64,000 bases of DNA from NCBI GenBank assembly GCA_905479325.1, contig CAJQLW010000009.1, forward strand, positions 1-64,000, read 5' to 3'. A program made the position numbers and the translations under genes. Source of the stretch: an uncultured Flavobacteriales bacterium. Lineage in GTDB: Bacteria > Bacteroidota > Bacteroidia > Flavobacteriales_E > Vicingaceae. Positions 1 through 8,048 of the stretch are shown one piece after another (the stretch's first letter is position 1; each line of letters begins with the position of its first letter). The notes beneath the pieces are model-generated. The model saw only the letters and a list, made by a program, of their open reading frames with translations, did no database searches and was not told the DNA's origin.

Positions 1-2
1 CA

Positions 3-113
3 TTTGACAATTTCATTGGAAACTTAGTCGCAGGATTAACAGCATACTCGTTCTTAGATTCAAAACCGTCTGTAAAAATTCAACGTTTGTTGCCAGGATT
101 GAAAGTCGCTTAG
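3..113 (+). CDS. C-terminal tail of an unidentified protein (partial at window start)
   Basis: An open frame enters from the left edge and ends at a TAG (111-113), giving 36 residues that finish in LLPGLKVA. The composition (many hydrophobic residues plus Lys/Arg near the end) is that of an ordinary protein tail, but the piece is too short to assign to a family. The rest of the gene lies outside the window. Confidence 0.45.
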   Translation, partial: FDNFIGNLVAGLTAYSFLDSKPSVKIQRLLPGLKVA

Positions 114-356
114 GTCGAACTCACGTTCTAGTAAGAAATTTTGGTAGCTCTCAAATTAGCAATCTTGAGTCTGGGGACTATAAACTATTTTCTTTTGGGA
201 GTGGCAACTAAAAAATGTAAATTAGACTAGTAAAGTATGGTGAGTTATGTCAAATCTCTTTTACTGCAAATAATTCTAAAAAGCTCTATGGTGGGGAAGA
301 TGTGGGGAAACAAAAAAGTCAACCATCTATTAAATAGATAATTAACTTCTTTTATT

Positions 357-373
357 GTGACCTCGACAGGATT
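357..373. repeat. 17-bp partial copy of the tRNA-Arg 3' end (att-like scar)
   Basis: These 17 bases repeat exactly, in the same orientation, at 529-545, where they are the 3' end of tRNA-Arg (acceptor strand plus part of the T arm). After base 373 the two copies diverge. A short direct duplication of a tRNA 3' end is what integrases using tRNA attachment sites leave behind, so this may be the outer site of a lost or deleted element. No integrase gene lies between the copies. The rest of 114-528 holds no gene that I can support; it contains a small hairpin at 419-436 and a 16-bp inverted repeat (439-454 with 481-496). Confidence 0.4.
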
Positions 374-491
374 GGCTTTGCCCATCCTTTACACTCCGTA
401 GTCTAAATGAAATCCTAAATTCGGCTTTCGCCGAATATGGATTTTTAGTTTAAATTTTCTTATGAACGAGTTCAACGCATTTTAAACTAAA

Positions 492-518
492 AATCCCCAA
501 TGCCATGCATTGGGGATT
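492..518 (-). terminator. Intrinsic terminator of tRNA-Arg
   Basis: A perfect 12-bp stem (492-503 with 507-518) with a 3-base loop lies just past the 3' end of the minus-strand tRNA and is followed on that strand by a run of T residues. It is GC-rich in its middle (four consecutive G-C pairs). The position and T-run fit termination of the tRNA transcript. Confidence 0.6.
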
Positions 519-529
519 TCATTCTTAAG

Positions 530-603
530 TGACCTCGACAGGATTCAAACCTGTAACCTCCACAGCCGTAATGTGGTGCACTATTCAGTTATGCTACGAG
601 GCC
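530..603 (-). tRNA. tRNA-Arg (anticodon ACG)
   Basis: The minus strand folds as a full cloverleaf: a 7-bp acceptor stem (GGCCTCG with CGAGGTC, one G-U pair), a 4-bp D stem, an anticodon stem CCACA/TGTGG with loop TTACGGC, and a T arm ACAGG/CCTGT around TTTGAAT. The anticodon is ACG, read by arginine after A-to-I editing of the wobble base by TadA. The discriminator base is A (complement of 530). CCA is not encoded and must be added after transcription. An intrinsic terminator follows at 518-492. Confidence 0.93.
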
Positions 604-773
604 ATTAATCGGCTGCAAAAGTAGAAAATTTGGATTGATTCGTGACTAATTATTGGGTTTATTTTACTGTTGATTATTCTATCTCGTAAGAAATGATAAT
701 TCTGTAGTATAAATTTTCGATAAAAGAAATAAAGAAGATAGAAATTATAACTTATCAGAGAATTGGCTATTTT

Positions 774-781
774 TAAGTTTG
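774..781 (+). promoter_or_regulatory. Possible -7 promoter element of acs
   Basis: TAAGTTTG matches the Bacteroidota -7 consensus TAnnTTTG and lies 49 bases before the acs start. No TTG was found at the usual upstream spacing, so this rests on one box. The rest of 604-830 shows no gene. Confidence 0.3.
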
Positions 782-830
782 ACCTATTTGTTCACTACGC
801 AGATTAGGTAACACGATAAAGAAACTAACA

Positions 831-2738
831 ATGAGTAATTATCACATCAAGCATTTAGAAGAATACTGGCAAGTTTACCGTAAATCGGTTAGGAACCCTG
901 AGAATTTTTGGGAAGAAATTGCAGAAGAGCATTTTTTATGGAGAAAGAAATGGGACAAAGTATTGGAATGGGATTTTTCAAAACCTGAAGTACAATGGTA
1001 CAAGGGAGCAAAATTGAACATCACAGAAAATTGCATCGATCGGCATTTAACCACAAGAGCTGATAAAACAGCCATTCTTTTTGAGCCAAATGATCCCAAA
1101 GAAAAAGCTCAACACATTTCGTACAAAGAGCTACACGAAAGAGTTTGCAAGTTTGCGAATGTGTTAAAGGCTCAAGGAATTGAAAAGGGAGATCGAGTGT
1201 GTATTTATTTACCGATGATTCCTGAATTGGCGGTTTCTGTTTTGGCTTGTGCCCGAATAGGAGCGGTGCATTCAGTAGTTTTTGCTGGTTTTAGTTCTAC
1301 GGCCTTGGCTACTAGAATTAACGATTGCGATTGCAAAATGGTAATCTGTTCAGATGGTTCTTACCGAGGAGCAAAAACCATCGACCTAAAAGGAATTGTA
1401 GACCAAGCCCTAGAAACTTGTCCCGGAGTAGAAACGAATTTGGTGGTAAACCGAACTGGAGGTGAAGTAACCATGAAGGAAGGCAGAGATGTTTGGATTC
1501 AACCTTTATTGGATAATGCTTCTGCAGATTGCGAAGCTACTATAGTAGATGCAGAAGACCCATTGTTTATTTTATACACCTCAGGTTCTACCGGAAAGCC
1601 AAAAGGCATGGTGCACACCACAGCAGGTTACATGGTGTATACCGCTTTCACTTTCAAAAATGTATTCCAATACAGAGAAAACGATGTGTATTGGTGTACC
1701 GCTGACATTGGGTGGATTACAGGGCATAGCTATATTGTGTATGGTCCTCTAGCCAATGGCGCTACAACCGTTATGTTTGAAGGTGTTCCTTCTTATCCAG
1801 ATTTTGGACGTTTTTGGGAAATTGTAGAAAAACATAAAGTGACTCAATTTTATACCGCTCCTACCGCTATCCGAGCGTTAGCAAAAGAAAAATTGGACTT
1901 TGTAGACAGTCATGATTTAAGCAGCTTGAAAGTGCTAGGAACTGTTGGAGAACCCATTAATGAAGAAGCGTGGCATTGGTACAACGACCATGTAGGAAAG
2001 CAAAAAAGCCCGATTGTAGATACGTGGTGGCAAACTGAAACAGGTGGAATTATGATTAGCCCAATTCCATATTCAACGCCAACCATACCAACATTTGCTA
2101 CTTTACCCTTGCCGGGAATTCAGCCTGCTTTAATGGACGAGCACGGTCAAGAGATTATCGGCAATCAGGTTGAAGGGCGTTTAACCATTAAGTTTCCTTG
2201 GCCATCAATGGCGAGAACCATTTATGGCAATCACGACCGATACAGAGAAACGTACTTTAGTGCCTTTAAAAACATGTATTTTACAGGAGATGGCGCGCGA
2301 AGAGATGCTGTAGGTTATTACCGTATTACAGGAAGGGTTGACGATGTAATTATTGTGAGTGGTCACAATTTGGGAACTGCACCCATTGAAGATGCGATCA
2401 ACGAGCATCCTGCTGTAGCAGAAAGCGCCATTGTAGGTTTTCCGCATGACATTAAAGGCAACGCACTTTACGGGTATGTTACCTTGAAAGAAACAGGTGA
2501 GGGAAGAGACCACGATAACCTAAGAAAGGAAATCAATCAATTGATTACCGACAGAATTGGGCCAATCGCAAAGCTGGATAAGATTCAATTTACCACTGGT
2601 TTGCCGAAAACAAGAAGCGGAAAAATTATGAGAAGGATTCTCCGCAAAATTGCAGAAAAAGACGCTGGTAGCTTAGGCGATACCAGTACCTTGTTAAATC
2701 CTGAGGTAGTTCAAGAAATTATGGACAATGCGATTTAA
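831..2738 (+). CDS. acs: Acetyl-CoA synthetase (AMP-forming)
   Basis: The 635-residue protein converts acetate, ATP and CoA to acetyl-CoA, AMP and pyrophosphate in the cytoplasm. An N-terminal ACS domain (HLEEYWQVYRKSVRNPENFW) is followed by the AMP-binding core with YTSGSTGKPKG near residues 249-259, DTWWQTETGG near 397-406 and the hinge region YFTGDGARRD. The C-terminal lid contains KTRSGKIMRR near residue 598, whose Lys is the usual acetylation site that switches the enzyme off. Length is close to the family norm (about 650). The ATG at 831 is in the expected place for the first domain. The gene is monocistronic; its stop overlaps by 4 bp the end of the broken response regulator on the other strand. 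Confidence 0.96.
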   Translation: MSNYHIKHLEEYWQVYRKSVRNPENFWEEIAEEHFLWRKKWDKVLEWDFSKPEVQWYKGAKLNITENCIDRHLTTRADKTAILFEPNDPKEKAQHISYKELHERVCKFANVLKAQGIEKGDRVCIYLPMIPELAVSVLACARIGAVHSVVFAGFSSTALATRINDCDCKMVICSDGSYRGAKTIDLKGIVDQALETCPGVETNLVVNRTGGEVTMKEGRDVWIQPLLDNASADCEATIVDAEDPLFILYTSGSTGKPKGMVHTTAGYMVYTAFTFKNVFQYRENDVYWCTADIGWITGHSYIVYGPLANGATTVMFEGVPSYPDFGRFWEIVEKHKVTQFYTAPTAIRALAKEKLDFVDSHDLSSLKVLGTVGEPINEEAWHWYNDHVGKQKSPIVDTWWQTETGGIMISPIPYSTPTIPTFATLPLPGIQPALMDEHGQEIIGNQVEGRLTIKFPWPSMARTIYGNHDRYRETYFSAFKNMYFTGDGARRDAVGYYRITGRVDDVIIVSGHNLGTAPIEDAINEHPAVAESAIVGFPHDIKGNALYGYVTLKETGEGRDHDNLRKEINQLITDRIGPIAKLDKIQFTTGLPKTRSGKIMRRILRKIAEKDAGSLGDTSTLLNPEVVQEIMDNAI

Positions 2739-3406
2739 ATAGATTCAACCAGTTTATGCTTGATGGCATACATGACAAGGCCTGTTACATTCTTCGAATA
2801 CGTTTTATGTAACAGGCTATTTCTATGGCCATTTACTGTTTTTTCGCTGATGAATAATTTTTCGGCAATTTCTGATGCTGTCATTTGCTGACAAACCAAT
2901 TTGAGCACCTCTTGCTCTCTTTTGGTTAAGGGCTCATGTGATTTATCGTTGTTCACCTTACCTCTTAATTTGTTTTGAATGGCACTTAACGTTCGTTCAT
3001 TGATGTAGCTGCCTTTTTCACTCACTTTTAAAATGGCATTTCGAACTTCTTCAGGGTCACTGTCTTTTACCAAGTAGCCATTGGCACCATCTTCAATCAG
3101 CTTTGAAATTAAATAGTTATCCTCGTGTGCCGACAGAATAATAACCTTAATGCTAGGATAATTCTTTTTTAGAAATTGCACCACACTCTATCCTTTGTAC
3201 TCTTTGTAACCGTTTGGTGGTAGCGTTAAATCAACCAGGATTATTTCTGGCACTTGTTCGCAATTCTTCATTTTTTCGGGAACGGAGAATCCATTTTCAG
3301 ACTCAAATACGACTTCAAAGTCTCGCCATCCGTTTATTATTGATTTAATTCCTCTTCTAAAAAGTAATTGATCTTCAATTAGTCCTATGGTCACTAGCTT
3401 CTTCAA
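2735..3406 (-). pseudogene. NarL/LuxR-type response regulator interrupted by an in-frame TAG
   Basis: Both halves belong to one 223-residue regulator read in a single frame. The first part (3406 down) has the receiver start with the acidic pair in IGLIEDQ and the phosphoacceptor Asp in ILVDLTLPPNG. At 3188-3190 a TAG falls after GYKEYKG, and the same frame continues with SVVQFLKKNYPSIKVIILSA, the conserved Lys in YLVKDSDPEEV and a LuxR-type helix-turn-helix (LTKREQEVLKLVCQQ, then SEKTVNGHR). No bases are missing; one stop codon is the only lesion visible. The downstream half could be translated alone from the ATG at 3184 as a truncated DNA-binding protein. It lies directly after a decayed kinase gene. 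A sequencing error is the alternative. Confidence 0.8.
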
Positions 3407-3801
3407 GATTTTCGGCAGTAGTATGGGTTAGAGGTATTTTCATGTTAGAATGAAAGCCTTTATCTTCATTGTTTCCATATTCAATAGTTCCATTGAATCA
3501 TAAAATTCGACTTTCTAAATTTTGCAATCCAATTCCGTTTAATAGATATTCGTCTTTAATACCAATACCATCGTCAGAGTACTGGCAAAATAAAAAGTTG
3601 TTTTCTTTGTATTACCTGATTTAAGCTGTTGTTTATCAGTTCTTTGAATATCCTATACAGGCCTATCTCTATCTCGTAGGGAAGTACAAGAGGGTCGGGT
3701 GTAATCCCAATATTGATGGCTGTGTTTCCGACCTTTTCTGCTTTTGAAGTAAAAGAGGAAAGTGCTTTTTTAAGTCTTTTGAGGTTAATATTACTTATCA
3801 T
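3375..3801 (-). pseudogene. Decayed sensor histidine kinase (NarX/DegS type), 3' remnant
   Basis: The ATPase half of a two-component kinase survives: ITPDPLVLPYEIEIGLYRIFKE and the N box ELINNSL in one frame, then after a frameshift near 3600 the G box SDDGIGIKDEY and GIGLQNLESRIL in another. A TGA replaces the usual Trp just before FNGTIEY, and the frame runs on to a stop at 3375-3377, overlapping the response regulator start by 32 bp. The sensor region and most of the HisKA_3 dimerisation domain are absent upstream, where an IS3-family remnant begins about 80-100 bp away. Frameshift, nonsense codon and 5' loss together make this a clear pseudogene, cognate to the regulator downstream. Confidence 0.8.
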
Positions 3802-3879
3802 TCTGTAATGACTCGACTATCAAGACCAATAATAGTTGATTATTTATCGAAAATAGCCAATACTTTATTAATCTTCAAC

Positions 3880-4109
3880 CTCAATTACTTTAAGCCACTT
3901 CTACTATGCTATATTCAAAAAATCGGCACATTTTTTTAATCCCGTAAAAACAGATTAGAGTTGTAAAGAGGAACAGGTTTTTGCATAGATAAACACAATA
4001 AAAGAAAGCATCAAGGAACAGGAGATAGACCGGAAATTAAATGCCAAAATACAGCATAAAATACAATTAAGAATCAACATTTAGTGGTCCAGATTATCGA
4101 GGTATTATA
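3880..4109 (+). mobile_element. Degenerate 3' fragment of an IS3-family element
   Basis: This stretch aligns with the right end of the intact-length IS at 13468-14702. It matches the last codons of orfB (KHQGTG.RPEIK.QN.A), the segment after its stop, and the outer end CGAGGTATTATA, where the two copies stop matching (4109 and 14702). The alignment extends left to about 3880-3900 with growing mismatch, so the left limit is approximate. Many substitutions and stops show an old copy. Its left edge lies beside the truncated histidine kinase. Between 4110 and the next gene at 4206 there is only a possible short protein tail (stop at 4162-4164). Confidence 0.7.
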
Positions 4110-4205
4110 TCCCAGTCATTACGAAATGTTAGAACAAGCGATTAAAGAGCGGTTTAAAATTTAGGAATACAATGCAAAATAAAGGGGATTGTTGATTTTG
4201 GTTAT

Positions 4206-5159
4206 TTAAAACGGCAACTTTTCTAAATCTACATTTCCGCCGGTTAAAATAAGGCCCACTTTTTTGTTGGCAAATAGCTCTTTGTTTTTTAAAATAACAG
4301 CTAAGGGCACAGCACAGGAAGGTTCGATAATAATTTTCATCCGCTCCCAAATGAGGCGCATCGCTGCCACGATTTCTGTGTCGTAACAGGTAAGTACATT
4401 TTTTACCCCGTTTAAAATGATAGGGAAATTAAGTTCTCCTAAAGAGGTGAGCAGACCATCTGCTATGGTGTTTGGGTTAGTTTGTGGAATTAACTTTTTT
4501 GCTTGAAATGATTGATAAGCATCATTCGCACCTTCAGGCTCTGCGGCAAAAATAATAGTGTTTGGGGAGAAGTAATCTCGAGCTAAAATGCTGCCAGACA
4601 GTAATCCGCCTCCACCAACTGGACAAACAAATACATCTATATCCGGGTAATCTTCAAAGAGCTCTTTTGCAGATGAGCTTTGTCCTAGAATTACTTCGGC
4701 ATTGTCGTACGGGTGAATAAACGTTGCGCCTTTCTCGTCTATAATTTTTTGAGCTGTTGTTTCTCTGGCCTGCAGTGTTGGCTTGCAAAACGTAACCTGC
4801 CCCCCGTACAATTTAACTGCTGCTACTTTTACTTTCGGTGCAGTTTCGGGCATTACAATGTACGCTTTAATACCTGCACTTTGAGCAGCCTTAGCTAAGG
4901 CTTGTGCATGGTTTCCTGAGGAATGCGTAACAACACCATTTTTCTTTTGCGCCTCTGTTAACTGAAGCACGGCATTGGTAGCTCCGCGCATTTTAAATGC
5001 TCCAATTTTTTGAAAGTTTTCGCACTTAAACAATAACTGGCAGCCAGCTATAGCATTAATTGCAGTTGAGCTAAGTACGGGGGTTCTGTGAATAAAAGGT
5101 TTTATTCGCTCATGCGCTTCAACGATTTTTTCTGTTGAAAATAAACTAGTTGAAGGCAT
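4206..5159 (-). CDS. Threonine/serine dehydratase, PLP-dependent (catabolic type)
   Basis: A fold-type II PLP enzyme of 317 residues. The PLP lysine is Lys56 in GAFKMRGA; SSGNHAQA (80-87) grips the substrate carboxylate; CPVGGGGLLSG (about 180) binds the cofactor phosphate. There is no C-terminal ACT regulatory domain, so it resembles the catabolic TdcB type or serine racemase rather than biosynthetic IlvA. The likely reaction is threonine to 2-oxobutyrate plus ammonia, or serine to pyruvate. It is third in an operon, 6 bp after purE. Substrate choice between threonine dehydratase and serine racemase cannot be settled by reading. Confidence 0.88.
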   Translation of the reverse strand: MPSTSLFSTEKIVEAHERIKPFIHRTPVLSSTAINAIAGCQLLFKCENFQKIGAFKMRGATNAVLQLTEAQKKNGVVTHSSGNHAQALAKAAQSAGIKAYIVMPETAPKVKVAAVKLYGGQVTFCKPTLQARETTAQKIIDEKGATFIHPYDNAEVILGQSSSAKELFEDYPDIDVFVCPVGGGGLLSGSILARDYFSPNTIIFAAEPEGANDAYQSFQAKKLIPQTNPNTIADGLLTSLGELNFPIILNGVKNVLTCYDTEIVAAMRLIWERMKIIIEPSCAVPLAVILKNKELFANKKVGLILTGGNVDLEKLPF

Positions 5160-5165
5160 ATTTTA

Positions 5166-5660
5166 CTACTTTTTAGAGTTTAATTCTTCGTTCATTTGAT
5201 CTACTTTCTTCACTAAATCAAGTTTAAATTGATCCATTTTCTGTGCAATACTTTCATCTGCTGTGGCCAAAATCTGAGCGGCTAAAATCGCTGCGTTTTT
5301 GGCTCCGTCCAGTGCAACTGTAGCAACAGGAACTCCACCGGGCATTTGTAAAATAGACAGAACAGAATCCCAACCGTCAATAGAGTTCGAAGATTTGATT
5401 GGAACACCAATTACAGGCAGAGGAGTTGAAGCGGCAACCATGCCAGGCAAGTGAGCTGCGCCACCTGCTGCGGCCACAATAACTTTCAATCCACGCTGTT
5501 TTGCGGTTTTTGCATAGTGAAGCATTTTTTCTGGCGTACGATGTGCTGAAACTATTTCGACTTCAAAATCAATTTGTTGTTCTTTCAGAAAATCTAAACC
5601 AACTTGCATTACTTTCAAGTCAGAGATGCTACCCATGATAATTCCAATTTTTGCTGTCAT
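5166..5660 (-). CDS. purE: N5-carboxyaminoimidazole ribonucleotide mutase
   Basis: Class I PurE of 164 residues, which moves the carboxyl group of N5-CAIR to give CAIR in de novo purine synthesis. Visible signatures are the nucleotide phosphate loop [11 protein letters not shown] at the N terminus, SAHRTPEKM with the catalytic His, and the glycine-rich [14 protein letters not shown]. The length is normal. It lies one base after purK, whose product makes its substrate, and 6 bp before the dehydratase gene, so the three are probably co-transcribed. Confidence 0.96.
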   Translation of the reverse strand: MTAKIGIIMGSISDLKVMQVGLDFLKEQQIDFEVEIVSAHRTPEKMLHYAKTAKQRGLKVIVAAAGGAAHLPGMVAASTPLPVIGVPIKSSNSIDGWDSVLSILQMPGGVPVATVALDGAKNAAILAAQILATADESIAQKMDQFKLDLVKKVDQMNEELNSKK

Positions 5661-5661
5661 A

Positions 5662-6807
5662 TTATTTTGAAGTTACTTTAACAATCGTTTTTATTCTTCT
5701 TGCTTTATCTTTTGCTCTTTCTAAATCTTCGTCTAAAATAGTAATGTGCCCCATTTTTCTAAAGGGTTTTACCAACTCTTTACCATACAGATGAGGATAA
5801 ACACCTTTTTCAGCCAAAATCTGTTCAAACCCTTCGTAGTGTGCAGTTCCATTCGCATTTTCCTCGCCTAATAAATTGAGCATTACTGAAGGCGCAATTA
5901 AATCTGTATTGCCCAAAGGTAAATTTAAAATAGCGCGCAGGTGCTGAGCAAATTGCGAGGTATAATTCCCCTCAATACTTTGATGTCCACTATTGTGTGC
6001 TCTTGGCGCAATTTCGTTGATTAGGATCTCACCATCTTTATTTAAGAATAATTCAACAGCAAGTAAACCAATCATTTCCAACTTTTCAATTAAAGTGGTA
6101 GCTAAATTATAGGCCTTTTCTTCAACTACTTTACTAACATTAGCTGGAGAAAATAGAAACTCCACCATGTTGGCTTTCGGATTAAATTCTAACTCTACTA
6201 ACGGAAAATGTTTTATCTCACCTTTTTCGTTTCTAGCAAGCACTACTGAAAGCTCTTTGTCTAAATCAACCCCTTCTTCAATAACTGACGGTGCATCAAA
6301 CGCATTCTCTAATTCATCTTTTGAATTGATTCGTTGCACTCCATAACCGTCGTAACCAGAAGTTCTTAGCTTTTGAAAAACCGGAAAGTTTAGTTTTGTT
6401 TTCGCAAGGTCTTCCTTATGTTCAATTAATTCAAAATTAGAGGTAGGCAAGTTATGGTCTGAGTAGAATTGTTTTTGCAGTCCTTTATCTTGTATTATTT
6501 TTAAAATGTTAGGTTGTGGGAAAACTTTCACTCCTTCTTTTTCCAACTGCACCAAAGCATCAGAATTTACATCCTCAAATTCAATACTCACAACATCTTT
6601 ATCTTTGCCAAAGGCATAAACGTCGTCGTAGTTTTTGAAATCTCCAACTACAAATTCATTGGCTAAGTTTTTACAAGGAGCGTTTGATGATGGGTCGAGA
6701 ATATCAATGTGCAAGTTGAGGTTGTAGGCTTCTTGTAATGTCATTCGGCCTAGTTGACCGCCTCCAAGAATACCAATTTTGAAATTTTGGGAGTGAATAT
6801 TTTTCAT
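5662..6807 (-). CDS. purK: N5-carboxyaminoimidazole ribonucleotide synthase
   Basis: An ATP-grasp enzyme that uses ATP and bicarbonate to turn AIR into N5-CAIR. The N terminus [14 protein letters not shown] is the usual PurK nucleotide fold; [12 protein letters not shown] is the ATP-binding loop, and [22 protein letters not shown] carries the metal ligands of the ATP-grasp core. I chose the ATG at 6807 (381 residues) over an upstream in-frame ATG at 6888. The shorter form starts just before the first strand and lies 23 bases below a TATCTTTG promoter box. The longer form would begin inside the promoter region shared with the divergent hpt-adk gene. First gene of the purK-purE-dehydratase operon. 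Confidence 0.93.
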   Translation of the reverse strand: MKNIHSQNFKIGILGGGQLGRMTLQEAYNLNLHIDILDPSSNAPCKNLANEFVVGDFKNYDDVYAFGKDKDVVSIEFEDVNSDALVQLEKEGVKVFPQPNILKIIQDKGLQKQFYSDHNLPTSNFELIEHKEDLAKTKLNFPVFQKLRTSGYDGYGVQRINSKDELENAFDAPSVIEEGVDLDKELSVVLARNEKGEIKHFPLVELEFNPKANMVEFLFSPANVSKVVEEKAYNLATTLIEKLEMIGLLAVELFLNKDGEILINEIAPRAHNSGHQSIEGNYTSQFAQHLRAILNLPLGNTDLIAPSVMLNLLGEENANGTAHYEGFEQILAEKGVYPHLYGKELVKPFRKMGHITILDEDLERAKDKARRIKTIVKVTSK

Positions 6808-6830
6808 CTTGCTCTGCGTTTTTAGGTTAG

Positions 6831-6838
6831 CAAAGATA
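6831..6838 (-). promoter_or_regulatory. -7 promoter element of purK operon
   Basis: Minus-strand TATCTTTG matches TAnnTTTG, 23 bases before the purK ATG at 6807. It sits back to back with the box for hpt-adk at 6884. No clear -33 TTG at standard spacing. Confidence 0.4.
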
Positions 6839-6883
6839 AATGGAATTAACATTGTTTCGCCGCTGTGAATCCTCAAATATTGA

Positions 6884-6891
6884 TACATTTG
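6884..6891 (+). promoter_or_regulatory. -7 promoter element of hpt-adk
   Basis: TACATTTG matches TAnnTTTG, 26 bases before the TTG start at 6918. Together with the purK box it gives a short divergent purine promoter region. Confidence 0.4.
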
Positions 6892-6917
6892 CCCCTTTCT
6901 AAATCAAAACATTTAGT

Positions 6918-8048
6918 TTGAGCCGAATAAAAATTCACGACAAAATCTTTGAGCCATTTATTTCGGCGGAAGAGATTGATAGAGCAGTTAGCAAAGTAGC
7001 TGACCAAATCACAAAAAAATATAGAGGACGCAAGCCAGTTTTTATTGGAGTGTTAAACGGATGCTTCTTTTTTGCAACTGACTTAATGCGAAAAATTGAT
7101 TTTAGCTGCGAAGTGTCGTTTGTAAAAGTTGCTTCATATGTCGGGACTCAAACAACCGGCAATGTTCGTCAATTGTTAGGGTTAGATCAAAAAGTAGCAG
7201 GTAGGGATGTAATTATTATTGAAGACATTGTAGACACAGGAAATACCATTGAGGCGGTTACAGAAATCATTGCCAATATGGGTGCTGCAAGTGTTTCAGT
7301 GGCAACCTTATTGATGAAACCTAAGATTTACAGCAAAAATATTGACATAGAATTTGTGGCCATTGAAATAGACCCTGAATTTGTTGTAGGGTATGGATTA
7401 GATTATGATGGTTTTGGTAGAAATTTAAATCAGCTTTACGTACTTTCACAAGCGCAAAACTTAAAATCAGACGAAGATATGCTGAACATCGTATTATTTG
7501 GACCTCCCGGAGCAGGAAAAGGAACTCAAGCAATTAAGTTGAAAGAGAAATATGACTTAGTTCACCTTTCTACAGGAGACATTTTGCGAAATGAAATTAA
7601 AAATGAAACTGAGTTAGGTACCTTGGCGAAATCTTTTATGGATAAAGGGGAGCTTGTGCCAGATGAAGTTGTGATTGATATGATTGGCAACTGCTTAAAT
7701 GAAAACGAAAGTGCAAAAGGATTTATTTTTGACGGTTTTCCTAGAACTACCGAACAAGCAGAAGCGCTCGATAATTTGCTAGAAAAGCACAGCACTGAAA
7801 TTGATACCATGCTTTCTCTTGAGGTAGACGACGAGGAATTGGTAGATCGGATTATTAAAAGAGGAAAAGAAAGCGGTAGAGAAGACGATAAAAATGAATC
7901 AGTAATTTTTAATAGAATCATTACCTATAATAAAAAGACGGCTCCTTTAAAAAATTATTACGATGAGCAAGGCAAATACCATGCAATAGCAGGTGTAGGG
8001 TCTGTTGATGATGTGTTTGATCGTTTAACTTCTTCAATTAAAAGTTAG
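6918..8048 (+). CDS. Fused hypoxanthine phosphoribosyltransferase - adenylate kinase
   Basis: One uninterrupted 376-residue frame joins two purine enzymes. Residues 1-180 are a hypoxanthine phosphoribosyltransferase: the PRPP motif is VIIIEDIVDTGNT (98-110, acidic pair E102-D103), with GVLNGCFFF near 44-52. It makes IMP or GMP from free base and PRPP. From Met188 a complete adenylate kinase follows: P-loop GPPGAGKGT (about 195-203), STGDILR, and GFIFDGFPRT, with a short lid. It converts ATP plus AMP to 2 ADP. The start is TTG at 6918, since no ATG precedes the HPRT fold. An internal Met188 could also give free Adk. In related bacteria these genes are commonly neighbours. Confidence 0.93.
   Translation: MSRIKIHDKIFEPFISAEEIDRAVSKVADQITKKYRGRKPVFIGVLNGCFFFATDLMRKIDFSCEVSFVKVASYVGTQTTGNVRQLLGLDQKVAGRDVIIIEDIVDTGNTIEAVTEIIANMGAASVSVATLLMKPKIYSKNIDIEFVAIEIDPEFVVGYGLDYDGFGRNLNQLYVLSQAQNLKSDEDMLNIVLFGPPGAGKGTQAIKLKEKYDLVHLSTGDILRNEIKNETELGTLAKSFMDKGELVPDEVVIDMIGNCLNENESAKGFIFDGFPRTTEQAEALDNLLEKHSTEIDTMLSLEVDDEELVDRIIKRGKESGREDDKNESVIFNRIITYNKKTAPLKNYYDEQGKYHAIAGVGSVDDVFDRLTSSIKS

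Noticed and set aside
4114-4164. Short frame ending in EQAIKERFKI
   Set aside because: Looks like a protein tail but is only about 17 codons with no start; too short to call a gene.
6808-6888. 27-residue N-terminal extension of PurK
   Set aside because: It would start inside the divergent promoter region and adds residues before the conserved first strand.
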